A DNA stretch of 64,000 bases from an uncultured Poribacteria bacterium (GTDB lineage: Bacteria; Poribacteria; WGA-4E; WGA-3G), in the NCBI GenBank assembly GCA_951812525.1, contig OX638316.1, forward strand, positions 1,376,506-1,440,505, in the 5' to 3' direction. The position numbers and the translations under genes are program-made. Position 1 is the stretch's first letter. Every line of letters starts with the position of its first letter. Below, piece by piece: positions 41,922 through 50,142 of this stretch. Below the pieces are notes generated by a model. The model made no database searches. It was given only the letters and a program-made list of their open reading frames with translations, and had not been told where the DNA came from.

Positions 41922-41947
41922 GTCGCGTTTTAAAAGAAAAAGGTTGC
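41922..41947 (-). promoter_or_regulatory. ECF sigma-type promoter of the sigma/M61 fusion gene
   Basis: On the minus strand GCAACC (41947-41942), a 16-base spacer and CGAC (41925-41922). This matches the GCAAC-N16-CGTC style known for SigE-type ECF factors. The start codon lies about 37 bases downstream, so the gene may be autoregulated. Confidence 0.55.
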
Positions 41948-42012
41948 ATAAAATGAATTTTTACGCAATTTTTTTGTTGATGGGAAAAATGGGATATACT
42001 GAATGGTGGAGC

Positions 42013-42033
42013 GGCGCGCTTACAAAGCGCGCC
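42013..42033. repeat. REP-like perfect hairpin
   Basis: GGCGCGCTT (42013-42021) and AAGCGCGCC (42025-42033), 9-bp stem with a 3-base loop. Read on the minus strand it is preceded by TTGTAGG, as in the other family members. Confidence 0.55.
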
Positions 42034-42053
42034 TACAATTGTGATAAGAAATT

Positions 42054-43148
42054 CTAATAATCAGCGATAGAGCCGTCTGCCAATCTACTATCGGGCCATG
42101 TGAAACGCCTGCCATCCTTTCCAACTTCAATAACCTTCGCCTCATCCACAGTAACACCTAAACCGGGTCCTTCAGGAAGCGAAACGTAGCCCTCCTCGTC
42201 CATCTCCCATGTTTTGTGTGCAACACCATCTGGAAGAACATTCTCATAGCCCTCGTGGATAAGGAAAAAAGGCACAGCAGCCGATAGATGGAAACTCGCC
42301 GTGAGACCAAGGTAGGACATCGTGCAGTGCGGTGCTATCGGAACGTGATGCGCTTCGGCGAGTGCAGCGACCTTCTTGACCTGTGTGATGCCACCACCGT
42401 GGCCACAATCGGGCTGAAGGATGTCAATTACCTGCGCTTCAAGGATTTCGCGAACCTCCCATATCGTACGATCGCGCTCACCCGTCGCCAACGGCACAGG
42501 AACAGATTCCCGGATTTTGCGCATCACTTCAATATTGCCCGGCACCCACGCCTCCTCCAGAAAGAGCAGATCGTCGGGCTGCAGATAACTCGCGAATTGT
42601 TTCACGATAGGCGGAGGTAAGCAGCTATGCGCATCAAACATCACCGCACCATCCGAACCAACTTGTTCACGGGCATCCCGCACGCGCTGAACCAAGTCGG
42701 CGATCTCATCGGGGTTGCCAGCGAATGGCTTAGAACCACCAGGTCCCGTTTTAATTGCCTTTGGACTCGGATACTTCCAAATTTTATCGCGACACGGACC
42801 ACCGAGTAGACGATACACCGGTACACCCCAGAGCTTTCCAGCAATATCCCACAACGCCATATCAATAGCGGAGATAGTATGTACCATCAAGCCGCCGCCT
42901 CGAATGTTACGGTGCGCGCGGAACAAACGTTGCCAGTGATGCTCAATTCGCGTCGGATTCTCCCCGATAATCAGTTCTGATAAAGAACGTGCCAACGCAC
43001 AGGTGACGGTTGTCTCCATATTGTTGATCTCACCCCAACCCGTAACACCCATGTTCGTTTCAATCTTTACGTAGGCTTTCACACCCATTGGAAAAGCTTC
43101 AAGGTTTGTCACTCGAATCTCGGAACCTTTATCTTCATAGTCTGCCAT
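42054..43148 (-). CDS. Enolase-superfamily dehydratase (mandelate racemase/muconate lactonizing type)
   Basis: 364 residues from ATG 43148, chosen because AAAGGAG lies just upstream; an in-frame ATG at 43184 adds 12 residues. The N-terminal capping domain contains V-T-G-W-G-E-I and the loop N-I-R-G-G-G. The barrel carries the expected metal ligands in M-F-D-A-H-S, L-F-L-E-E-A-W and A-T-G-E-R-D, followed by D-I-L-Q-P-D-C-G-H-G-G-G and I-A-P-H-C-T-M-S. The pattern is closest to acid-sugar dehydratases such as galactonate or gluconate dehydratase. A divergent Gfo/Idh/MocA gene lies 300 bases away, consistent with a sugar-acid catabolic role. Exact substrate not determinable. Confidence 0.85.
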   Translation of the reverse strand: MADYEDKGSEIRVTNLEAFPMGVKAYVKIETNMGVTGWGEINNMETTVTCALARSLSELIIGENPTRIEHHWQRLFRAHRNIRGGGLMVHTISAIDMALWDIAGKLWGVPVYRLLGGPCRDKIWKYPSPKAIKTGPGGSKPFAGNPDEIADLVQRVRDAREQVGSDGAVMFDAHSCLPPPIVKQFASYLQPDDLLFLEEAWVPGNIEVMRKIRESVPVPLATGERDRTIWEVREILEAQVIDILQPDCGHGGGITQVKKVAALAEAHHVPIAPHCTMSYLGLTASFHLSAAVPFFLIHEGYENVLPDGVAHKTWEMDEEGYVSLPEGPGLGVTVDEAKVIEVGKDGRRFTWPDSRLADGSIADY

Positions 43149-43306
43149 ACGAGAACTCCTTTTCGTTTTTTCATAGTCTTTCACACCTCTGAAAGTTTGT
43201 CAAGATTCGTGACTGGATAACTGAAAGCTATAGTAAATTATCAAATATGCAGACATTTCAGTGAACTATGAGCGTGAAGCCTTATATTGCACTGGCTAAC
43301 TATGTT

Positions 43307-43330
43307 AGGCGAGGTCCCCGTACCTCGCCT
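43307..43330. repeat. REP-like hairpin
   Basis: AGGCGAGGT (43307-43315) and ACCTCGCCT (43322-43330), perfect 9-bp stem, 6-base loop, preceded by TGTT. Lies in the divergent spacer. Confidence 0.55.
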
Positions 43331-43393
43331 TTCTCGGCAACCGTCCAGAGTGCATTATTACTACAAACACCTCTCGACTCCCATAGTTTTCTA

Positions 43394-43422
43394 TTGACCG
43401 AAAGCAGAAAAATTGATAGAAT
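43394..43422 (+). promoter_or_regulatory. Sigma70-type promoter for the gene at 43452
   Basis: TTGACC (43394-43399), 17-base spacer, TAGAAT (43417-43422). The predicted transcript starts after an upstream in-frame start at 43413, supporting ATG 43452. Confidence 0.5.
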
Positions 43423-43451
43423 CCTTGCCAATACAGAAGGAGGCTGAAAAG

Positions 43452-44516
43452 ATGGCGAATCAGACATACCGAATCGGAATCATCGGTTGCGGTGGGATGG
43501 GAAGATCCCACTCCAGATCATGGAAAGGGAATCCTGACGTACAAATCGTAGCAGCAATGGATATCTTCGAGGAATCCGCAAAACGGGTCGCCGATGAATA
43601 CGACATTCCAGCTATCTATACCGACGTTGACGAAATGCTCTCAAAAGAGGATTTGGACATCGTCAGTATCACGACGTGGCAGGGACCCCGGGCAGAAGCC
43701 ACCGTCGCAGCGGCGAAGGCAGGTGTAAAAGGAATTATCGGAGAGAAACCGATGGCAGCCTCACTTGGGCAAGCCGATGCTATGATTTCCGCCTGCGAAG
43801 AGAACAATGTTAAACTCATCATCGGTCACCAAGGCAGATACGCACCAGCAAATATAGAAACGCGTAGACTCGTCGCTGCAGGCGCAATTGGTGAACCGAC
43901 AACCGTCCATCACCGTGCTAAACAGCATGCAGGCTTGCTTAACACGGGCACCCACGCAATCGACGGATGGCGCTTTATCTTGTCCGACCCAGAGACTTTG
44001 TGGGTCATCGGGCAGACCGCCCGTACCACTGACCGGTGGGAACGCCGCACTATCTGTGAGGATCTCTGCATGGGCTTAGTCTGCTTTGAAGGCGGCACAC
44101 GCGGTATCTACGAAGGCGATCTGCCAGATCCGAACGATGCAATGCCTAAAATTGCTGGGACAGAAGGACAAATTCGTAACGGACCCGACGGCACGCTTCT
44201 TCTCCAAAACGGTGATGCGAAGGGATGGCAAACTATCACGCCACCACCAGAGCCTAAGAATCAATTTCAGGAATTGATTGAGTGGATCGAGGGTGATATT
44301 TCCGACCATCGCGGTAGCGGTCACCAAGCACGTTACACGCTTGAAATCATGATGGCTATCTATGAATCGCTACGCATCAAAAACGTCGTCAACATGCCGA
44401 TGGAAACCAAGGAATTACCGCTCGAACTCATGGTTAATGACGGCACGCTGCCTGTCTTAGAAGAAGGTCGCTACGACCTACGTGCGCCGTTTGAAGGACA
44501 AACCCGGAAACGATAG
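43452..44516 (+). CDS. Gfo/Idh/MocA family NAD(P)-dependent oxidoreductase
   Basis: 354 residues from ATG 43452, with AAGGAGG eight bases before it and a promoter just upstream. Rossmann motif I-G-I-I-G-C-G-G-M-G-R (about 6-16), the catalytic-lysine signature G-E-K-P-M-A (about 96-101) and substrate-domain histidine in G-T-H-A-I-D-G-W-R-F (about 160-170). Family members oxidise or epimerise sugars, inositols and amino sugars with NAD(P). Divergent from an acid-sugar dehydratase gene, so both may belong to one catabolic route. Different from the family member at 18428. Confidence 0.88.
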   Translation: MANQTYRIGIIGCGGMGRSHSRSWKGNPDVQIVAAMDIFEESAKRVADEYDIPAIYTDVDEMLSKEDLDIVSITTWQGPRAEATVAAAKAGVKGIIGEKPMAASLGQADAMISACEENNVKLIIGHQGRYAPANIETRRLVAAGAIGEPTTVHHRAKQHAGLLNTGTHAIDGWRFILSDPETLWVIGQTARTTDRWERRTICEDLCMGLVCFEGGTRGIYEGDLPDPNDAMPKIAGTEGQIRNGPDGTLLLQNGDAKGWQTITPPPEPKNQFQELIEWIEGDISDHRGSGHQARYTLEIMMAIYESLRIKNVVNMPMETKELPLELMVNDGTLPVLEEGRYDLRAPFEGQTRKR

Positions 44517-44531
44517 TCCATGCCTCGGTAG

Positions 44532-44551
44532 GCGGGGTTTCCTAACCCCGC
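44532..44551. repeat. REP-like hairpin before the Rieske gene
   Basis: GGTAG then GCGGGGTT (44532-44539), TCCT loop, AACCCCGC (44544-44551). The following TTACTTTTAG is moderately T-rich, so it could end the upstream transcript. Confidence 0.55.
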
Positions 44552-44576
44552 TTACTTTTAGTGCCAGGAGAGACCA

Positions 44577-45047
44577 ATGGAGAAAAAGGAGACCCGACGC
44601 TCATTTTTTGAGATCGCAACAGCCTTTATCGGCGGAATTCTGAGTCTCGCTGCCGGAATTCCGCTTATTGGTTTTGCGATCTCACCTGCTTTTAAAACGC
44701 CAGAATCGAAATGGGTAGATTTGGGACTCGCCGACCGACTCAAAAACAGCCGCTTTAAAAAGGTAGACTACACCTTCACCGCAAAAGACGGCTGGGTTAA
44801 AGCAACGAAAAAACGCTCCGTCTATGTAACCGACACCGGCAACGGAGAGTGGAGCGTTTTCTCACGCACCTGTTCACATCTCGGTTGCCTCGTCCGATGG
44901 GATGAGCAGAAAGAATCGTTCCTCTGCCCGTGTCACGGTGCAATATTCGACCAGACCGGTGCAGTTATTGCCGGTCCACCGCCAGAACCGTTGCAGAAAC
45001 TCGACACCAAAGTAGAAGCTGGCGTTCTGTACGTGAAGGAGACGTAG
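44577..45047 (+). CDS. petA: Rieske 2Fe-2S protein of a cytochrome bc/b6f-type complex
   Basis: 156 residues, GGAG upstream. The N-terminus has a twin-arginine motif T-R-R-S-F-F followed by one hydrophobic anchor (about residues 15-40), as in Rieske proteins exported by Tat and left membrane-anchored. Cluster ligands are in C-S-H-L-G-C (about 100-105) and C-P-C-H-G (about 120-124). It passes electrons from quinol at the cytochrome b site to a soluble or membrane cytochrome c. The cytochrome b gene follows after five bases. Symbol follows the b6f naming; no cytochrome f or c1 gene is present next to it. Confidence 0.9.
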   Translation: MEKKETRRSFFEIATAFIGGILSLAAGIPLIGFAISPAFKTPESKWVDLGLADRLKNSRFKKVDYTFTAKDGWVKATKKRSVYVTDTGNGEWSVFSRTCSHLGCLVRWDEQKESFLCPCHGAIFDQTGAVIAGPPPEPLQKLDTKVEAGVLYVKET

Positions 45048-45052
45048 CGTAG

Positions 45053-46279
45053 ATGTGGCAATTTCTCAACGAACGTCTCCCATTAGCCGAGTTTTCCGCA
45101 CATTTGCGCAAACCGCTACCGAAACACATCAATCTGCTCTTCTCACTCGGCAGTTTGGCGATGTTTCTGCTTCTGCTGCAAGCCGCTACTGGTGCCTTTC
45201 TGGCGTTATACTATTCCCCTTCACCCGAACACGCACATAACGCCGTCACCTATATCAGCAAAGAGGTCCCGTTCGGCGCATTTGTGCGCGGGTTACACCA
45301 CTGGGGTGCGAGTGCGATGGTCATCATCGTCTTTCTGCACCTCCTCCGTGTCGTTCTCTACAGTTCATACAAAGCACCGCGTGAATTCACTTGGATATTC
45401 GGTGTTCTCCTCCTACTGATTGTACTCGGTTTCGGATTCACAGGATACCTGCTCCCGTGGGACGAGAAAGCATATTGGGCAACAGTCGTCGGTGTGGAGA
45501 TCGCCAGCACTGCACCCGTATTAGGCGATTTTGTGGCGAAGGTGATGCGCGGTGGAACAGAGATAGGTGCCGTAACACTGTCGCGGTTTTACGCACTCCA
45601 CACGATCTGGCTGCCGTGGTTAGCCTTCGGCTTAGTGGGTGTACATCTCTTCTTCGTCCGATACTACGGGTCTTCAGGCAAACCGCAGAACACATCCGAA
45701 GAGATGAAGACGGGAAAACCTTTCTATCCCGATCAGGTTTTTGAAGATGTCGTCGGCATGCTAATCCTTTTTGTAATACTTGCAGTCATGGCACTGTCCG
45801 TCCCCGTTCCGCTTGAAGACGTTGCCGACCCAACGAATGCGGATTACGACCCGCGACCCGAATGGTATTTTCTTTTCCTGTTTCAACTACTAAAGTATTT
45901 CCAAGGCCCGTTTGAAGTTCTCGGAACGTTTGTAATCCCGACAATCGGCATGGTACTACTGCTACTCCTCCCGTTCTTAGATAGAAGCGAGCGTGCCGTC
46001 CTCTGGAAACGTCCCGTAGCATTGACGGTCACGACTGTCAGTGTCGCCGGCATTGTGCTGTTGACGATCCTCGGTGCCAGCTCGCCGAAACTCGAAACAC
46101 AGGAAACATCGCAACCCACAGAACAAACCCAAGGCACTACAACACCGGATACAGAGACAGAAGCAATCGAGGCAGGAGAGGAAGTCTTTGATTTCCAACT
46201 AACTGAAGATGAAGTCGAGGGAACAGCGGAAGATGAAGCGGTTTTCGATTTCCAGCTAACAGAGGAAGAATTGCAATAA
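45053..46279 (+). CDS. Cytochrome b (fused b6/subunit IV type) with repeated acidic tail
   Basis: 408 residues. About eight membrane spans (about 25-50, 75-100, 105-130, 180-200, 230-250, 290-320, 330-350). Haem ligands are in R-G-L-H-H-W-G-A-S (about 80-88) and the paired histidines of the fourth span (Y-A-L-H-T-I-W, V-G-V-H-L-F-F). The quinol-site P-E-W-Y is at about 268. It is a single chain covering the full cytochrome b. After the last span there is an unusual 60-residue Thr/Gln/Glu-rich tail containing a tandem copy of V-F-D-F-Q-L-T-E-[DE]-E. Operon with the Rieske gene. The cytochrome c partner must be elsewhere. Confidence 0.92.
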   Translation: MWQFLNERLPLAEFSAHLRKPLPKHINLLFSLGSLAMFLLLLQAATGAFLALYYSPSPEHAHNAVTYISKEVPFGAFVRGLHHWGASAMVIIVFLHLLRVVLYSSYKAPREFTWIFGVLLLLIVLGFGFTGYLLPWDEKAYWATVVGVEIASTAPVLGDFVAKVMRGGTEIGAVTLSRFYALHTIWLPWLAFGLVGVHLFFVRYYGSSGKPQNTSEEMKTGKPFYPDQVFEDVVGMLILFVILAVMALSVPVPLEDVADPTNADYDPRPEWYFLFLFQLLKYFQGPFEVLGTFVIPTIGMVLLLLLPFLDRSERAVLWKRPVALTVTTVSVAGIVLLTILGASSPKLETQETSQPTEQTQGTTTPDTETEAIEAGEEVFDFQLTEDEVEGTAEDEAVFDFQLTEEELQ

Positions 46280-46333
46280 CATTCTTAACGTAGTTTGTAA
46301 ACCAAAATTTGCGCTACAATCTCACAGTGGCTT

Positions 46334-47758
46334 ATGAAAAACCGAAATTTGATAGAACAATCGCAAACCCGTATTCAAGGAACGCTTTTCCCGACAGATA
46401 CTGTATCTGAACCACCAATAGACGAACCGGCATCTGACGAGGTAGAGCTGGTTTCGTTCCGGGAACTCGTTCCTGAAATCAAAGACACCGGTTACTTGAC
46501 GCACGCTATTTTTGCCTACCCTGCGAAATTCATTCCTCAGATCGTTCGGTACGCCATTACGACCTACACAAAAGAGGGAAATTGGATTGTCGATCCGTTC
46601 GCAGGGTCAGGAACGGTGGGAGTTGAAGCGTATCTATGCAAGCGCAACGCCCTTCTTCTCGACCTCAACCTACTCCTGAACCACATCATGCCACTCAAGG
46701 TCTACCGTGGAAAAGAGAGGTTGCGTGAAACGGATTTGTACAAACTACTGGAGGGTATGAAAGAAAACAAGTGCCAGTTTATACCCACTTGGTCAAACGT
46801 TGATTACTGGTACGCCCCTGAAATTTTAGAGGTTTTATCATATTATTGGGGATTCGTCAATAGCACGGATAGCGTCTACGCTACTATTATCAAATCAGCG
46901 TTGCTGAAGGCAAGTAAACGTTTCTCCTATACGGAAGACAGAACGCCTAAACTTGCCAGATCCAAGCGTAAGTTGAAAGCCATAGAGGAGCTGGTTAAGG
47001 AAAATTGGAGAGAACAGTTAGATGAGATGATTCACAGCCTCTCCTTGAAGACACTAAGAAGCCTCAACGATTTTGTGATGTACACCCAGCAGCATCAAGA
47101 TAGTAGCATCTCAGAAATACGCTGGCAAGCCGGCGTGGATTCGTCTTACGCGACTGTACCGCGAGTGTGTGACGCCCTAATAACATCGCCCCCGTACCTC
47201 CAAGCGCAAGAATACATCCGTTCCACGAAGATGGAGCTGTTTTGGTTGGGACACACAGAGGAAGAGACTCGGGAGCTATCACGGCTTGAAATCCCGTATC
47301 GGAAGGCAGATCGGGTGATTCAAACCGAAACGTTGGATAAAATTAGGGATATACTCACCCGCGACGACCTTCAAAAACGGCTTGACTCCTATTTCTGCCA
47401 TACGATTAACGCACTCGAAAATGCAATGAATCAGCTGAAACCGAACGCAGCCGCCTGCATCTTCGTTGGCAATCCACGGATTGACGGTATAACCGTTGAA
47501 TTATGGCGAATATTAGCGGAGTATTTTACGGAACGTGGCTTCGTATTTGAGAAAGTTTATGAGGATCGGATTCAAACACGGAAACTCTTCGGGGCACGAA
47601 AAAATAAGAATCCAGACGGAATGAAGTCGGAATTTCTGCTGATTTTGAGGAAGCACGCTATCAATCAATCATCTCCTCGGCAGTGCGGACCCGCTCTTGA
47701 AGATAAGGAACGTCCCTTGCACGCTCCACAAAAATCTCCAAATAACGACGCATCATGA
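46334..47758 (+). CDS. Orphan DNA methyltransferase (N4-cytosine/N6-adenine, TSPPY type)
   Basis: 474 residues. The AdoMet-binding motif D-P-F-A-G-S-G-T-V-G-V-E-A (about residues 85-97) precedes the catalytic motif L-I-T-S-P-P-Y (about 276-282), so motif I comes before motif IV with a long insertion of about 180 residues between them. T-S-P-P-Y favours N4-cytosine methylation, but base specificity is not certain. No restriction endonuclease gene is adjacent, so it is an orphan, possibly regulatory or a remnant of a defence system. The last 98 bases overlap the convergent TPR gene, and the C-terminal 25 residues are low-complexity, suggesting the stop has shifted downstream. Confidence 0.82.
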   Translation: MKNRNLIEQSQTRIQGTLFPTDTVSEPPIDEPASDEVELVSFRELVPEIKDTGYLTHAIFAYPAKFIPQIVRYAITTYTKEGNWIVDPFAGSGTVGVEAYLCKRNALLLDLNLLLNHIMPLKVYRGKERLRETDLYKLLEGMKENKCQFIPTWSNVDYWYAPEILEVLSYYWGFVNSTDSVYATIIKSALLKASKRFSYTEDRTPKLARSKRKLKAIEELVKENWREQLDEMIHSLSLKTLRSLNDFVMYTQQHQDSSISEIRWQAGVDSSYATVPRVCDALITSPPYLQAQEYIRSTKMELFWLGHTEEETRELSRLEIPYRKADRVIQTETLDKIRDILTRDDLQKRLDSYFCHTINALENAMNQLKPNAAACIFVGNPRIDGITVELWRILAEYFTERGFVFEKVYEDRIQTRKLFGARKNKNPDGMKSEFLLILRKHAINQSSPRQCGPALEDKERPLHAPQKSPNNDAS

Positions 47759-48476
47759 GTGTATCACCATTTTTTCGATACGCTTCTGCGACACGATAGT
47801 ACGCCTCTGCATCGCTGTCATCAAGAGATAAACCTTTTTCATAAGACTGGATAGCGCGAAGAAACTCGCTGGTCTCCTCGTAAGCGAGACCGAGATTAAA
47901 ATAGACATCAGCGTCACCCGCTTCCATTTCAAGCGCGGTCTCATAATACTGAATAGCCTCCTGATACATTTCGCGCTGCAGGTGCGCATCTGCCATATTG
48001 TTATAGGCATCAACAAAGGTCGGATCCGATTCAACAGCGTTGCGAAAGGCGGTAAGTGCTTCCTCAAACCGGTCTGTCATATCGTAAGCATAGCCGAGGT
48101 TATTATAGAAGGCAGGATTACCCGGTCCGAACTCAAGCGCAGCAAGGAACATATCAATAGCGAGAGGATATAAGCCGAGATCTATATAAACCAAACCGAG
48201 ATTGTTATAGGCATGTTCGTGTTGGTCATCAAGTGCAAGAGCACCCTGAAAAGCATCTAGCGCATTTTCATACTCGCCCAATTCACGATAGGCTTTTCCG
48301 AGTTGGATATACCCTTCTGCATCTGTCGGATTGAGTGTCTGCCCCATTCTGAGCCTTAAGACATCACGCTGCAGTTCTCGCTTCTGTTGCGTCTGATTCT
48401 GCGAGTCACAGCCCAGAATAAAAACAAAAATAAATAATATGGAGAGATATCTATGATTATTGATACACATACACAT
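47661..48476 (-). CDS. TPR-repeat lipoprotein
   Basis: About 271 residues from ATG 48476 (or 48470); the frame is open further upstream but that part is the antisense of the amidohydrolase gene. Signal peptide with lipobox F-I-L-G-C. Six TPR units follow (about residues 45-245), e.g. A-Y-N-N-L-G-L-V-Y-I-D-L-G-L-Y-P-L-A-I-D-M-F and V-Y-F-N-L-G-L-A-Y-E-E-T. Such lipoproteins scaffold envelope complexes. The 5' end overlaps the divergent amidohydrolase by about 20 bases and the 3' end overlaps the methyltransferase gene, so it is tightly packed between both neighbours. Confidence 0.82.
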   Translation of the reverse strand: MCMCINNHRYLSILFIFVFILGCDSQNQTQQKRELQRDVLRLRMGQTLNPTDAEGYIQLGKAYRELGEYENALDAFQGALALDDQHEHAYNNLGLVYIDLGLYPLAIDMFLAALEFGPGNPAFYNNLGYAYDMTDRFEEALTAFRNAVESDPTFVDAYNNMADAHLQREMYQEAIQYYETALEMEAGDADVYFNLGLAYEETSEFLRAIQSYEKGLSLDDSDAEAYYRVAEAYRKNGDTLMMRRYLEIFVERARDVPYLQERVRTAEEMID

Positions 48477-49286
48477 TTCTACGATCCAACGCGACCGGAG
48501 GGAGTACCGTGGCCCAACCCCAACGATGAAGTCCTCTACCGACGCGTCATGCCCGAAGACTACAAAGCACTCGCAGTCCCTGAAGGTGCAACAGGCACCG
48601 TCGTCGTCGAGGCAAGTAAATGGCTTGAAGACAACCAGTGGATTCTCGACCTCGCCGCAGAAGAGCCCTTCATTGTGGGGTTCGTAGGACATTTAGAACC
48701 GACAGCCGATTTCGAGGACAATTTGAACCGGTTTTCTGCGAATCCACTTTTTCGCGGAATCCGTCTCGGTGGTGGACACTTACAGGCGATCGGGGACCGA
48801 ACCTTCCTGGCAAGTATTGAGAAATTAGCAGCGAAAGAACTCACCTTGGATCTGCTAATTAACCCCGAAGCCCTATTAACCTTACCGACATTGGTTGAAC
48901 ACACACCAGAGATGCGCATCGTCATCAACCATATTGCCGGTGTCCGAATATCGGAGCAACCTCCTGACCCATCATGGGTTTCAGCGATCCATGAAGTGGC
49001 TCGCTATCCGAACATCTACTGCAAGGTCTCAGGTTTAGCAGAACACACAGGACAGATTCCAGCACCGACAGATGTCGCCTACTACACCCCAACGGTCGAT
49101 GTCTTATGGGATGCCTTTGGTGAAGACAGGCTCATCTACGGGAGCAACTGGCCCGTCTCCGAACGCTTCGCACCGTATAGAGTCGTACAACAGATCGTGA
49201 ACGACTACTTCAGTGCGAAAGGCGATACAGTCAAGGCGAAATTCTTTTGGCAAAATGCCAAGGCAGCATACCAACTATCAGTGTAA
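48453..49286 (+). CDS. Amidohydrolase-superfamily TIM-barrel hydrolase
   Basis: 277 residues, GGAGAG seven bases before ATG. The barrel opens with I-I-D-T-H-T-H-F (metal-binding HxH at about residues 5-7), followed by G-I-R-L-G-G-G, I-N-H-I-A-G (about 158-163) and late-strand Y-G-S-N-W-P-V-S (about 230-237) with the active-site Asp/Asn region. This is the LigI/2-pyrone-4,6-dicarboxylate lactonase-like group, which also includes fuconolactonase-like and other lactone hydrolases. In a genome with several sugar-acid enzymes a sugar lactonase is plausible. No operon partner. Confidence 0.85.
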   Translation: MIIDTHTHFYDPTRPEGVPWPNPNDEVLYRRVMPEDYKALAVPEGATGTVVVEASKWLEDNQWILDLAAEEPFIVGFVGHLEPTADFEDNLNRFSANPLFRGIRLGGGHLQAIGDRTFLASIEKLAAKELTLDLLINPEALLTLPTLVEHTPEMRIVINHIAGVRISEQPPDPSWVSAIHEVARYPNIYCKVSGLAEHTGQIPAPTDVAYYTPTVDVLWDAFGEDRLIYGSNWPVSERFAPYRVVQQIVNDYFSAKGDTVKAKFFWQNAKAAYQLSV

Positions 49287-49287
49287 T

Positions 49288-49420
49288 GGCTATCAGCCAT
49301 CAGCTATCGGTATATTGGCTGTTGGTGAAAGCAATTTGTGACAGTAAAACTATTGTAACTGCCACAAGTCTTACTGATCGCCAACCCCAACTGCTATACT
49401 CCTGCTGATGGCTGACGGCT
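49288..49420. repeat. Dispersed intergenic inverted-repeat element (CATCAGC type)
   Basis: Left end GGCTATCAGCCATCAGC and right end CTGCTGATGGCTGACGGC are imperfect inverted copies about 100 bases apart. Same ends as 8125-8239. It occupies the whole spacer between convergent genes. Confidence 0.5.
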
Positions 49421-49990
49421 TTACGCCACCCAACGGATAAACTCGCCAGCGGGTTGCCGCTTCGGTGCACCGATGTCGGCAGGGTAACCCGTGTAGAAGA
49501 AACCGATGATATACTCTTGTGATGAATCAATTCCGAGCAACTGGTAGGTCTGCTCTTCCATTGTGATCCTACCCGTGCTCCACTGCATCCCGACCCCGGC
49601 ATCCCATGCAGCGAGTTGGACGTTCTGCACGGCACAGCAGGCAGCCGCATAATCTTCGCGTCTGCGTTGCTCATCACCCTCTTGTACGCACGAAACAGCG
49701 ATAATGGTCGGCTTAGACATGAACTTCTCGTAAGCCAACTCACCGATTTTGGCGAGATTTTCGGCATCAACGTGGTCAGGGGTATCCTCAATCTTAATAT
49801 CACGGTAGCGGTCTGCAAGGATCAGTTTCGTCTCTTCGCCGATTACGGTAAAACGCCACGGTTCCGTGACATGGTGATTCGGTGCCCATATCCCGAAGCT
49901 GAAAACCTGTTCAATAACATCGTTCGGCACCGGCTCCGGTTTGAATTTAAAAATGGTCCGTCGTTCAAGAATCGCGTCTTTAACATCCAT
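49421..49990 (-). CDS. Nitroreductase-family flavoprotein
   Basis: 189 residues, AAGGAGG upstream. FMN-binding signatures are E-R-R-T-I-F-K-F (about 9-16), W-A-P-N-H-H-V-T-E-P-W-R-F (about 35-47) and C-A-V-Q-N-V-Q-L-A-A-W-D-A-G-V-G-M-Q-W (about 118-136). The family reduces nitro compounds, quinones or flavins using NAD(P)H. A well-formed promoter lies directly upstream. Substrate unknown. Confidence 0.88.
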   Translation of the reverse strand: MDVKDAILERRTIFKFKPEPVPNDVIEQVFSFGIWAPNHHVTEPWRFTVIGEETKLILADRYRDIKIEDTPDHVDAENLAKIGELAYEKFMSKPTIIAVSCVQEGDEQRRREDYAAACCAVQNVQLAAWDAGVGMQWSTGRITMEEQTYQLLGIDSSQEYIIGFFYTGYPADIGAPKRQPAGEFIRWVA

Positions 49991-50017
49991 TATGTCAGAT
50001 CCTCCTTATAGCATTGA

Positions 50018-50046
50018 ATTATACTGTATTGGATGGTTAATTGCAA
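50018..50046 (-). promoter_or_regulatory. Sigma70-type promoter for the nitroreductase gene
   Basis: On the minus strand TTGCAA (50046-50041), 17-base spacer, perfect TATAAT (50023-50018). The start codon lies 28 bases downstream of the -10 box. Confidence 0.55.
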
Positions 50047-50142
50047 GGTATCGACTATCAGTTAAAGAGACGCTACATTTTCCGAAAAACATTAGTAAAT
50101 CTAAATTGCCCTCTTAACTGACAACTGACAACTGATAACTAC
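50047..50142. repeat. Dispersed intergenic inverted-repeat element (AACTGA family)
   Basis: CTATCAGTTAAAGAG at the left and CTCTTAACTGACAACTGA at the right are inverted copies; the right end is a tandem array of ACTGACA heptamers ending AACTGATAACT. It fills the spacer after the prepilin peptidase gene. Confidence 0.5.
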
